NCBI GenBank assembly: GCA_036785705.1
Contig: JAWUZG010000335.1
Location: 1-64,000, forward strand
Reading direction: 5' to 3'
Source of the DNA: Acanthornis magna
Lineage: Eukaryota > Chordata > Aves > Passeriformes > Acanthizidae
DNA: 64,000 bases
Every line of letters begins with the position of its first letter. Positions within the stretch are counted from its first letter, which is position 1. Positions 9,001-63,014 of the stretch are shown one piece after another. The notes beneath the pieces were generated by a model that saw only the letters and a program-made list of their open reading frames with translations, was not told the DNA's origin and did not search any database. The translations under genes were made by a program, and so were the position numbers.

Positions 9001-11643
9001 GATTTGGGGTCCCCTGGGTCACCTCGGGGTCCCCCAGGTTCAATGCCTGGGGTCCTGTCCTGCTGAGATGTCACATCCCTGGAGCTCCCCCAGCCCCACA
9101 GCACTGTCCCTGTGGTCCCCAGCCCTCCTGTCCCTCTGTCCCAGGGCGCAGGAGGGATTTGGGGTCCCCTGGGTCACCTCGGGGTCACCTCAGGGTCCCC
9201 CGGGCTCAGTGGCCGGGGTCCTGTCCTCGCATCCTGCTGAGATGTCACATCCCTGGAGCTCCCCCAGCCCCACGGTCCCCGTGGTCCCCAGCCCTCCTGT
9301 CCCTCTGTCGTGGGGCACAGGAGGGATTTGGGGTCCCCTGAGTCACCTCGGGGTCCCTTTTGGGTCACCTTGCTCATTCCCCCATCTCACTGGAGATGTC
9401 CCCCAGCCCCACAGCATGGTCCCCGTGGTCCCCAGCCCTCCTGTCCCTCTGTTCCAGGGCACAGGAAGGATTTGGGGTCCCCTGGGTCACCTCGGGGTTC
9501 CCCCCGGGCTCACTGGCGATGTCCCCCAGCCCCACAGCACAGTCCCTGTGGTCCCTAGCCCTCCTGTCCCTCCGTCCTGGGCCGTGGGAGGTGCCATGGT
9601 CCCCTTGGGGTCCCCAGGTGTCACCTCAGAGTCCCCTCGGGGTCCCCCAGCCCCGCTGTCCCTATCCCACCGCAGTCCCATCCCACTGGGGACATCACAT
9701 CCCCAGGGGTCCACGAGGCACTAGGGACAGTGGGAGACACCCCGAGGGACCCCTGGGGACCCCCCAGGCCGCGGTGGCTCCCCCAGGATGTCCCCTTGTG
9801 TCCCCACTGTCCCCAGTGCTTCATGAACGCGGTGCTGCAGTGCCTGAGCAGCACCAAACCTCTGCGCGATTATTGCCTGCGCCGGGACTTCCAGCAGGAG
9901 CAGCCCCCCGGCCCCCGCGCCCCCCAGGAGCTCACCGAAGGTGCGACGGACCCCCCCAAACCTCCCGCAGCCCCCCCGGGGTGTTACATAACTCCCCCCG
10001 GGGGCGCTGACACCGCCGTGTCCCCGCAGCCTTCGCCGATGTCATCGCCGCCCTGTGGCACCCCGACTCCTCCGAGGCCGTCAACCCCGGGCGCTTCAAG
10101 GCCGTGTTCCAAAAATACGTCCCCTCCTTCACGGGCTACAGGTGAGACAAACTCCCCCCCCCCTCCGAACCTTTGGGGACACCCCCGGGACCTCCGCGGG
10201 GCTGGCACGACGTGTCCCTGTCCCCGCAGCCAGCAGGACGCGCAGGAATTCCTCAAGTTCTTCATGGATCGGCTGCACGTGGAGATCAACAGGAAGGGCC
10301 GGAGGACCCCCAGCATCCTGTCGGACACACGGAGACCCCCGGCCCTGGAGGACCCCGAAACGCTCAGGTGAGGGGGGGGGGAAAGGGCTGCTGGGGTGGG
10401 GGAACCCCAATTTTGGGGACAGTGTGACCCCAAATTGTCCCCCCCGCAGCGACGACGAGCGCGCCAACCAGATGTGGAAGCGCTACCTGGAGAGGGAGGA
10501 CAGCAAGATTGTGGGTGAGCGCTCGGAATGGGGGCGTCCCCCCCTCCCCGGGACCCCCTAACCACCGGGACCCCCAAAACCTGACCCCCTTTGCCCCCAG
10601 ATCTCTTCGTGGGGCAGCTGAAGAGCTGCCTCAAGTGCCAGGCCTGCGGCTACCGCTCCACCACCTTCGAGGTGTTCTGCGACCTCTCGCTGCCCATCCC
10701 AAAGGTAGGGGTGGGGCGCAGCCCCCTGAACCCCCAAAACCCCCCCAGACCCCCCCAAATTCCCCCCTGACCCTGTGGCCTTCCAGAAAAGCTTTGCCGG
10801 GGGGAAGGTCTCGCTCCACGATTGCTTCAGCCTCTTCACCAAGGAGGAGGAGCTGGACTCGGAGAACGCCCCGGTGAGAGGATGGACCCCCCGGTGACAC
10901 CCCCCGGGACCCCAATTTGTCCCCCCGGCCCCCCCTGACCGTCCCCTCCCCATCAGGTGTGTGACAAGTGCCGGCAGCGGACGCGGAGCACGAAGAAGTT
11001 GACGATCCAGCGCTTCCCACGCATCCTGGTGCTCCGTATCCTTTGGGGAGCGGCGCGGGGGGGGCCGGGAGGACCCCCCAAAACTTCCCCTGGGTTGGGG
11101 AGAGGGGACACGGGGCCATTTCTCCATCCCCTTTTCCCTTGACCCTTCCCAGACCTGAACCGGTTCTCCACCACGCGCTACTCCATCAAAAAATGCTCCG
11201 TCTTCGTGGACTTCCCGCTGCAGCAGCTCAACCTGCGGGAATTCGCCAGCGAGAAGGCGGGTGAGGAGGGGTCCGGGGTGGGAGATTTGAGGTGAGTGGG
11301 GGGCTCAGGGCTCGGGGTAATTCTCAGCCCGACCCCCCACCCCCGCAGGCAGCCCTGTCTACAGCCTGTACGCGCTGTGCAACCACTCGGGCAGCGTCCA
11401 CTACGGCCACTACACGGCCTTCTGTCGCGACCCTGCCGGCTGGCGCGTCTACAACGACTCCCGGTGAGTGCCCCCCGCCCCACCCCGTGCGACCCCCGCC
11501 CCTCCCGGGCACCCCCGAGCCCCCGGCCCGGGAGCTGAAGGTGTCCCCGCAGCGTCTCGCCCATCAGCGAGAACCAGGTGCCGTCCAGCGAGGGCTACGT
11601 GCTGTTCTACGAGCTGGAGGAGCCCCCCGGCCGCAGACCCTGA
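6067..11643 (+). CDS. USP21: USP21, ubiquitin-specific protease 21 (complete)
   Basis: USP21 is a cysteine deubiquitinase acting in the nucleus and cytoplasm, including on histone H2A. Coding exons are 6067-6801, 8885-8944, 9817-9940, 10030-10141, 10230-10367, 10450-10514, 10601-10704, 10787-10873, 10957-11035, 11153-11260, 11349-11463 and 11553-11643. All have GT-AG borders and matching phases, giving 605 residues (human is about 565). The start [11 protein letters not shown] matches the family start. The cysteine box [17 protein letters not shown] spans the second and third exons. Zinc-ligand pairs appear as CLKCQAC and VCDKC, and the histidine box is HYGHYTAF followed by NDSRVS. The disordered N-terminus carries a 12-residue glycine run encoded at 6499-6534 that I do not recall in the human protein. 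The frame is fully intact. Confidence 0.95.
6868..7480. repeat. 37-base minisatellite in USP21 intron
   Basis: Units of about 37 bases, core GAGACCCCCGCGGTGTCCCC followed by GAGCTCAGGGACATGTT, start 67 bases after the donor of the long coding exon. Some units carry GCCATGGGGACAT instead of the GAGCTCAGG half. Confidence 0.9.
7690..8230. repeat. 40-base minisatellite in USP21 intron
   Basis: About thirteen near-identical units of roughly 40 bases, core GGGAGTGACCAGTGCCATCC then CCGGGGCTCGGGGGTGGCC. Variation is limited to CCATC/CCGTC, GTGACC/GTCACC and GGGG/GGCT changes, so the array looks young. All six frames are open across it, and none codes for a recognisable protein. Confidence 0.95.
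8470..8644 (+). promoter_or_regulatory. USP21: putative internal USP21 promoter
   Basis: Between two repeat-rich zones lies a unique, relatively AT-containing block with TAATTAAT near 8492 and GCTAATGAGCTGAG near 8553. It sits immediately upstream of a coding segment with an excellent Kozak context (GCCACCATGC). Uniqueness next to a candidate first exon suggests an alternative promoter. No initiation evidence is visible in sequence alone. Confidence 0.4.
8645..8797 (+). CDS. USP21: putative alternative first coding exon of USP21 (short isoform start)
   Basis: A 51-codon open segment starts at a strong Kozak ATG ([20 protein letters not shown]) and ends GLLLVTGE at a GTGAAG donor. The 87-base intron that follows ends in CCCCACAG at 8884. 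The donor is phase 0 and the next exon (8885, [13 protein letters not shown]) is phase 0, so the segment splices in frame directly onto the catalytic domain and would bypass the long disordered N-terminus. From memory the paralogue USP2 has a short isoform with a comparably short first exon ending in a GLLLN-type motif, which is a loose parallel. Alternatively the segment could belong to an unspliced transcript, because the 87-base intron is also open in this frame. Confidence 0.5.
8990..9640. repeat. about 125-base repeat in USP21 intron
   Basis: Roughly five diverged copies of a unit containing GGAGGGATTTGGGGTCCCCT, GGTCACCTCGGGGTC, CTGAGATGTCACATCCCTGG and CCAGCCCTCCTGTCCCTCTG. They fill the intron upstream of the catalytic-cysteine exon. 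Confidence 0.8.
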
Positions 11644-11821
11644 GACGCCCCCGGGACCCTCCCCCGGGGGTTGGGGGGTGGGGGGTGGGGGGTGAACCCC
11701 TCCTGCCCCTCCCCCGGAGCCCCCCGGAGCCCCCCGGAGCCCCTCGGAGCCCCGGGCCCCGCGGTACGGGGGGCGCGGGGTGGGGGCGGCCTCGGCCCGC
11801 GCGGCCCCGGGGGGTTTTGTG

Positions 11822-11827
11822 AATAAA
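11822..11827 (+). terminator. USP21: USP21 poly(A) signal AATAAA
   Basis: AATAAA sits 179 bases past the USP21 stop, within GAATAAATTTATTTAAAAAA. It is the only such hexamer before the next gene's promoter. Confidence 0.85.
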
Positions 11828-11869
11828 TTTATTTAAAAAAAGCCAAAAACCGCGGAGTTTTTGGGGTAG

Positions 11870-12230
11870 TGGGAGGGGAGGGGGCGTGGTTTGGGGGCGT
11901 GGCCTGGGGGGGCGTGGCTTGGTGCTAAGGGATGATTGATTGGGGCGGGGCTTGTGATTGACAGTTGATGCTTGGGCGTGGTTTGTGGGGGCGTGGTTGA
12001 CCGTTAGGGGCGTGGTTTAGACGGGGGCGTGGCCTGTTGTGATGATTAGCTGTAGGGGGCGTGGTCAGAGCGAGGGGCGGGGCTTATCGCCACGGCGCCT
12101 TCCCGCCCGCCACAGCACCCTGTCAATCAATGCTCCGCGCCTCGCTATTGGCTACACGCCGTTCAAGCCCCGCCCCTTCCTTTTTAAACCGGAGGGAAGG
12201 GGCGTGGCCAGCGCGGCGAACGCGGGACAG
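11870..12230 (+). promoter_or_regulatory. PPOX: PPOX promoter with clustered GGCGTGG motifs and noncoding exon
   Basis: Nine GGCGTGG (Sp/KLF-type) motifs occur between about 11880 and 12215. They are interspersed with CCAAT-type sites (GATTGATTGGGGC near 11935, GCTATTGGC near 12144) and a TTTTTAAACC element at about 12180. A donor-like CGGGACAG then GTGCGG occurs at 12230/12231, so a noncoding first exon probably ends at 12230. Motifs are observed; promoter activity is inferred. Confidence 0.6.
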
Positions 12231-12234
12231 GTGC

Positions 12235-12905
12235 GGGAAGGGCTCCGGGGGGTCCCGGTGGGGTCTGAGGGTCCCGGTGGGGTCTGGGGGGTCCCAGTGA
12301 CGTCTGAAGGGTCCCGGCGGGGTCTGGGGGGTTCCGGTGAGGTCTGGGTAGTCCCGGTGGGGTCTGAGGGTCCCGGTGAGGTCTGAGGGTCCCGGTGGGG
12401 TCCGGGGGGTCCCGGTGGGGTCTGAGGGTCCCGGCGGGGTCGCGGGTCCCGGCGGGGTCGGGGGGATCCCGGCGGGGTCTGGGTGGTCCCGGCGGGGTCT
12501 GAGGGTCCCGGTGGGGTCCGGGGGGTCCCGGTGGGGTCTGAGGGTCCCGGTGAGGTCTGAGGGGTCCCGGCGGGGTCTGAGGGTCCCGGCGGGGTCCGGG
12601 GGGCTCCGGGGATCCCGGTGGGGTCTGAGGGTCCCGGTGGGCTCCGGGGGGTCCCAGCGGGGTCTGAGGGGTCTCGGCGGGGTCTGGGTGGTCCCGGTGG
12701 GATCCGGGTGGTCCCGGTGAGGTCTGAGGGTCCCGGCGGGTTCCGGCAGGGTCTGAGGGTCCCGGCAGGGTCCGGGGGGCTCCGGGGGTCCCGGCGGGGT
12801 CTGAGGGTCCCAGCGGGGTCTGAGGGTCCCGGCAGGGTCTGGGTGGTCTCGGCGGGGTCTGGGGGGTCCCGGTGGGCTCCGGGGGTCCCGGCGGCCCCGC
12901 TGACC
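12235..12905. repeat. PPOX first-intron minisatellite
   Basis: Short units of about 18-20 bases (GGTCCCGGTGGGGTCTGAG with variants GGTCCCGGCGGGGTCTGGG) fill the intron up to the acceptor of the ATG exon. Confidence 0.9.
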
Positions 12906-12926
12906 CTGCCCGGCCCAGGTCCCCTC

Positions 12927-37225
<24,299 letters not shown>

Positions 37226-37293
37226 GCCCCTCCCCCATCCCCGGGGGCGTCCCCTCGATTGCCACCACCGCCGTAGGACAAAGTGATTTTTTT

Positions 37294-37299
37294 TTTATT
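37294..37299 (-). terminator. B4GALT3: B4GALT3 poly(A) signal AATAAA (minus strand)
   Basis: TTTATT on the plus strand reads AATAAA for the minus-strand gene, about 340 bases beyond its stop codon. It lies between the PPOX stop and the PPOX poly(A) signal, so the two transcripts should overlap tail to tail. Confidence 0.7.
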
Positions 37300-37342
37300 G
37301 AAAAAAACCCTTAGAAAGGTCCAGGGAGCGGCTCATAAATAG

Positions 37343-37348
37343 AATAAA
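37343..37348 (+). terminator. PPOX: PPOX poly(A) signal AATAAA
   Basis: AATAAA lies 118 bases after the frame-corrected PPOX stop (TGA 37223-37225) and about 29 bases after the TAG at 37312-37314 reached in the uncorrected frame. It is the first plus-strand hexamer past the PPOX coding sequence. Confidence 0.75.
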
Positions 37349-37639
37349 TACCCGCGCGCCCGATTTTGGGGACCCCCGAAACCTCCGGGGAGGGGTCGGG
37401 CGAGCCCCCGGCTCACCCCCTGTCCCCTCCCGGGGGTGTCCCCTGTGTCCCGGGGGGTGTCCCCTGTGTCCCGGGGGTGTCCCCTGTGTCCCGGGGGTGT
37501 CCCCTATGTCCCGGGGGATGTCCCCTGTGTGTCCCCCCCGGGGCTGACCGCTCCCCCCCAGCCCAGAGTCCACACCGGGGGGGGGTCTGGGGGGTCACGG
37601 GGGGTCCCTGCGCCACGCTCTGGTTGCCCCCCCGCGCTG

Positions 37640-59179
<21,540 letters not shown>

Positions 59180-60010
59180 CGCGGGGCCGCCCGGTTCACC
59201 GGGGAGCCACCCAACCGGCCCGGGGCAGGGGACAGCCGGGCAGCATCGCGGGGGCACCGGGCAGCATCGCGGGGGCTGCGGAGGGGAGAGGAGGGGAGAG
59301 AGGGGGTGAGGGTTTGGGATGGATCGGCCCGGGGGTGCTTGGAGATGGATCGGCTCCTCCCCGGTACCGGGAAATGGTCGGGCCTTGCTCGGCTCCTCCT
59401 CGGTACCGGGAAATGGTCGGGCCTCGCTCGGCTCCTCCTCGGTACCGGGAAAGGCCCCGATCCCTGCTCAGCCCAACCCCAGGACCGGAATCTGCCCGGC
59501 CCCGACCCCAGCTCTGCCCCCCGCGAGCCCCTCCGCGGTACGGGGACATGTCCAGCCCAACCCCGGCCCCGGTTCAGCCCATTCTGGCCCTGTACTCCCA
59601 GTACTCCCAGTCCCGGTAACCGCCCGGCCCCGGTACTGTCCCCCCGGTACCGCTCCGCCCTCCCCCGGTACTCCCGGCCCTGCCCCCGCCCGGCTGCTCT
59701 TCCCCAGGACTCCCGGTCCCGGTAGGTGCTCCCCGCTGGTTCAGCCCCCTCAGCCCGGTCCCGATCCCGGTCCCGGTCCCGATCCCGGTCCCTGCCTGGG
59801 CCCGGCCGTTCCCGCCCCGGTTCCGATCCCGGTCCTGCCCCGCCCGGTAATTCCTCCTCCCGGCTCCAGTTCATGTCCCACGGTTCCGATCCTGCCCCGC
59901 CCCGGTGTCTCCCCGCGCCGGTCCCGGTACTTGCCTGGGCCCGGCTCAGCCCCGCCCGGCCGCCGCCATCTTGGAGCGGAGGGCGCGGCGTGATGACGTC
60001 ACGGGGCGGG
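59180..60010 (-). promoter_or_regulatory. B4GALT3: B4GALT3 5' untranslated region and CpG promoter
   Basis: The promoter core is best placed near 59960-60005. It contains a full CRE (TGACGTCA at 59994-60001) and a YY1-type CGCCATCTTG at 59964-59973, in the orientation of a minus-strand start. Between it and the ATG at 59179 are short repeats (36-base units with CTCCTCGGTACCGGGAAATG at about 59350-59460) and a CCGATCCCGGTCCCGGT block near 59755-59800. A possible GC-AG donor (CCCAG then GCAAGT on the minus strand, about 59931-59937) could end a noncoding first exon. Confidence 0.55.
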
Positions 60011-60410
60011 GCGCGGCGGGGTCAAGGCCCGGCCGCACCGGGCGGGCGCGGGGGGCACGGCGGGGCGGGGGCGGCCGCGGGGGACCGGGGGGGGGCCCGA
60101 GGGGCCCCGGGAGGACGCAGGGGACGCCGATGACGCTCGGTGACCCCCGGGAGGGGCGCGGGGGCCCGGAAGGACCCGGGGGACCCCAGGAGCGGGAGGG
60201 GGGCGTGGTCTGGATAAACCCCGCCCCTATGGGGCGTGGCCGCAGCGGGGGCCGTCGTCATGGCAACCGCGCCTGGCTCCGCCCCCTCGCTGTTGTCCCG
60301 GCTATTCTAGGGCGGCACGAAGACGCGATTTGATTGGACGCGGGACCGGAAGCGGAGGACGGGGCGGGGCTGTGGGGATTGGGGGCGTGGCCTCCCCACG
60401 TGTGTCCCCT
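60011..60410. promoter_or_regulatory. CpG island with CCAAT, ETS, GC-box and RFX-like motifs
   Basis: CpG-rich sequence continues past the B4GALT3 start. It includes GGCGTGGTC and GGCGTGGCC boxes, GTCATGGCAACCGCG (RFX X-box-like, near 60256), TTTGATTGG (CCAAT, near 60330) and ACCGGAAGCG (ETS, near 60345). It probably belongs to the B4GALT3 bidirectional-type promoter; no plus-strand coding exon was recognised beside it. Confidence 0.45.
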
Positions 60411-60489
60411 CCAGGCACGTGTCCCCGTCCCCAGGGGTCCGTGTGATCTCCATGTCCCCTCCCGGCCATGTGTGTCCCTCCCGTGTCCC

Positions 60490-61860
60490 CCCATCCCCCA
60501 GTTCCAGCGTCCTCCATTTCCAGTATCTCCCAGTTCCAGTATCTCCCAGTTCCAGCATCCCCAGATCCAGCAACCTCCAGTTCTACTATCCCTCAGTTCC
60601 ACTATCCCCAGTTCCAGTATCCCCAGTTCCAGTAACTCCCAGTTCCCGTAACTCCCAGTTCCACTATCCCTCAGCTCCAGTATTCCCAGTTCCAGTAACT
60701 CCCAGTTCCCGTAACTCCGAGTTCCACTATCCCTCAGGTCCACTATTCCCAGTTCCAGTAACTCCCAGTTCCCGTAACTCCCAGTTCCACTATCCCTCAG
60801 GTCCAGTAACCCCAGTTCCAGCATCTCTCAGTTTCAGTATTCCCAATTCCAGTATTCCCAGTTCCAGCATCCTCAACTCCAGTATCCCCCAGTTCCAGCA
60901 TCCCTCAGCTCCAGCATCTCCCAGTTCCAGTATTCCCAATTCCAGTATTCCCAGTTCCAGCATCCTCAACTCCAGTATCTCCCAGTTCCACCATCCCTCA
61001 GCTCCAGCATCTCCCAGTTCCAGTATTCCCAATTCCAGTATTCCCAGTTCCAGCATCCTCAACTCCAGTATCTCCCAGTTCCACCATCCTCAACTCCAGT
61101 ATCTCCCAGTTCCACCATCCCTCAGCTCCAGCATCTCCCAGTTCCAGTATTCCCAGTTCCAGTATTCCCAGTTCCAGCATCCTCAACTCCAGTATCTCCC
61201 AGTTCCACCATCCCTCAGCTCCAGCATCTCCCAGTTCCAGTATTCCCAATTCCAGTATTCCCAGTTCCAGCATCCTCAACTCCAGTATCTCCCAGTTCCA
61301 CCATCCCTCAGCTCCAGCATCTCCCAGTTCCAGTATTCCCAATTCCAGTATTCCCAGTTCCAGCATCCTCAACTCCAGTATCTCCCAGTTCCACCATCCC
61401 TCAGCTCCAGCATCTCCCAGTTCCAGTATTCCCAATTCCAGTATTCCCAGTTCCAGCATCCTCAACTCCAGTATCTCCCAGTTCCACCATCCTCAACTCC
61501 AGTATCTCCCAGTTCCACCATCCCTCAGCTCCAGCATCTCCCAGTTCCAGTATTCCCAGTTCCAGTATTCCCAGTTCCAGCATCCTCAACTCCAGTATCT
61601 CCCAGTTCCACCATCCCTCAGCTCCAGCATCTCCCAGTTCCAGTATTCCCAATTCCAGTATTCCCAGTTCCAGCATCCTCAACTCCAGTATCTCCCAGTT
61701 CCACCATCCCTCAGCTCCAGCATCTCCCAATTCCAGCATCCCCAGTATCCCCAGTTCCAGTATCCCCAGTTCCAGCACCCCAAGCTCCAGCATCCCTCAG
61801 CTCCAGCATCTCCCAGTCCCAGTATCCGCAGCTCCAGTATCCCCAGTTCAGCACATTTGT
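60490..61860. repeat. 1.35-kb intergenic tandem array (CCAGTTCCAGTAT)
   Basis: A basic 9-13-base unit CCCAGTTCCAGTAT is organised into roughly 87-93-base higher-order units containing CATCCTCAACTCCAGTATCT and CCACCATCCCTCAGCTCCAG. It lies between the divergent B4GALT3 and NDUFS2 promoters. Long serine/glutamine/proline-rich open frames across it are repeat artefacts. Confidence 0.92.
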
Positions 61861-62224
61861 CCCCAATCCCCCCCCCCCCACCGGCCACCACCGCGACCCC
61901 GGGCGTGACGTCACCGGGGGGGGGTGACAAGGAAGGGACACGGTGAGGACACGACAGCGGGACAGGGGGGATGGGACCCGCCATCCTCATGTCACCCCGG
62001 GAAGGGACAGGGGCCACCTCCGGCCATGCAGTCCCTGAGAGGGGCAGCCTGGGGACATGGGTGTCGCCTCCGTCACGCCGGGACACGCCGGGAGTCCTTC
62101 TCCTGGAGCGTCCTGCTCGGCCTGTCCCTTTGTCGCCTTTGTCCCTGTCCCGTGTCCCCGTCCTGTCCTCCAGCCCCCTCCCCCCGTCTGCCCGTAACAA
62201 AGATGGCGTCTCCCTGGCTTCACG
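61861..62224. other. unique sequence upstream of NDUFS2, nothing identified
   Basis: Mixed GC-rich sequence with no recognisable exon, RNA gene or transposon. It ends in CGTAACAAAGATGGCGTC, whose AAGATGGCG is a YY1-type match and may be the outermost, diverged copy of the promoter module that follows. Confidence 0.4.
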
Positions 62225-62710
62225 TTCTCTAATCAAACATGGCGGCACCCTTGCCCACACCCATCATGGCGGCACTCCCAACGTCCCCTGCCCTTCCCAG
62301 CCGTGGAGACCCCGCACCAAACACACGGTGGGGGCACATCTGCCTACACCCAACACAGCGACACTCATTGCGTCTCTTCTTCCCCGCCGTGGCGCTCTCC
62401 GCCCTTGTGCAGCGCCAAGGGCGCGGCTGCCCACACCCAACATGGCGGCGCTCTCTGCTTCCCCTGCCCCACAGAGCAATGGCGTTTTGCGCATGCGCAA
62501 AGCCAAGGCCACTACGGCGGCTCACCTGCCCATACCCAACATGGCGGCGCCCACGGCTTCTGCCCTTCCCAACCATGGCGCCCCCGCGCATGCGCAGATC
62601 CAAGGACACTATGGCGACCCCCACTTGCCCGTACCCAACATGGCGGCGCCCACGCCTTCTGCCCTTCCCCACCATGGCGCCCCCCGCGCATGCGCAGCTC
62701 CAAGGGCACG
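62225..62710 (+). promoter_or_regulatory. NDUFS2: NDUFS2 promoter built of about 100-base tandem NRF1/YY1 modules
   Basis: CATGGCGGC (YY1-type) elements occur at about 62239, 62265, 62441, 62540 and 62639. Perfect NRF1 sites GCGCATGCGC occur at 62489-62498, 62586-62595 and 62686-62695. The last three modules repeat at 97-100-base steps and share GGCGGCGCCCACG, CTTCTGCCCTTCCC and CCATGGCGC. NRF1 and YY1 sites are classic in nuclear genes for respiratory-chain subunits. The genuine start codon at 62711 (GATGGCGGCGCTG) lies in the same element. Confidence 0.75.
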
Positions 62711-63014
62711 ATGGCGGCGCTGCGGGCGCTGTGGCGGCTCCGGAGCCCTTCAGGGCTGAGGGCGGCGGGGGCCCGGCTGGGCACGGCCCCGGCCCGGTGA
62801 GACCGGGGGGGGTGACACGGGGACATCGCGGGGGGACACGGCGGGAGGCTGTGGGGGTCTGTGGGGAATGTCCCCCGCTCACCGCCCGACCCCGGGGGTC
62901 GCGCCCGCAGGTCGCGCCAGTGGCAGCCCGACTTGGAGTGGGCGCAGCAGTTCGCCGGGGCCATCATGTACCCGAGCAAGGAGACCGACAAATGGGTGCC
63001 GCCGCCGTGGAACG
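62711..63014 (+). CDS. NDUFS2: NDUFS2, first two coding exons (3' part outside window)
   Basis: NDUFS2 is the 49-kDa core subunit of mitochondrial complex I, contributing to the quinone-binding site. Exon 1 is 62711-62796: [12 protein letters not shown] and the rest of an arginine/alanine-rich mitochondrial presequence, with donor GTGAGA. Exon 2 is 62911-63014 and encodes [20 protein letters not shown] followed by [13 protein letters not shown], the conserved start of the mature protein. It ends with the first base of the aspartate codon before GTGAGG. Phases join correctly. The rest of the gene lies beyond the window. The upstream ATGs in the repeated promoter modules are not supported as starts, because the family begins MAALRAL. 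Confidence 0.93.

Noticed and set aside
37294..37348. T9/A7 runs near 37287-37307 as a retroposed poly(A) tail or transposon end
   Set aside because: They flank the convergent poly(A) signals of two genes, and no target-site duplication or element body was seen.
60419..61927. A 502-codon serine/glutamine/proline-rich plus-strand frame between B4GALT3 and NDUFS2
   Set aside because: It lies entirely in a 9-13-base tandem array and has no conserved motif. It could not be matched to ADAMTS4 or any other expected neighbour.
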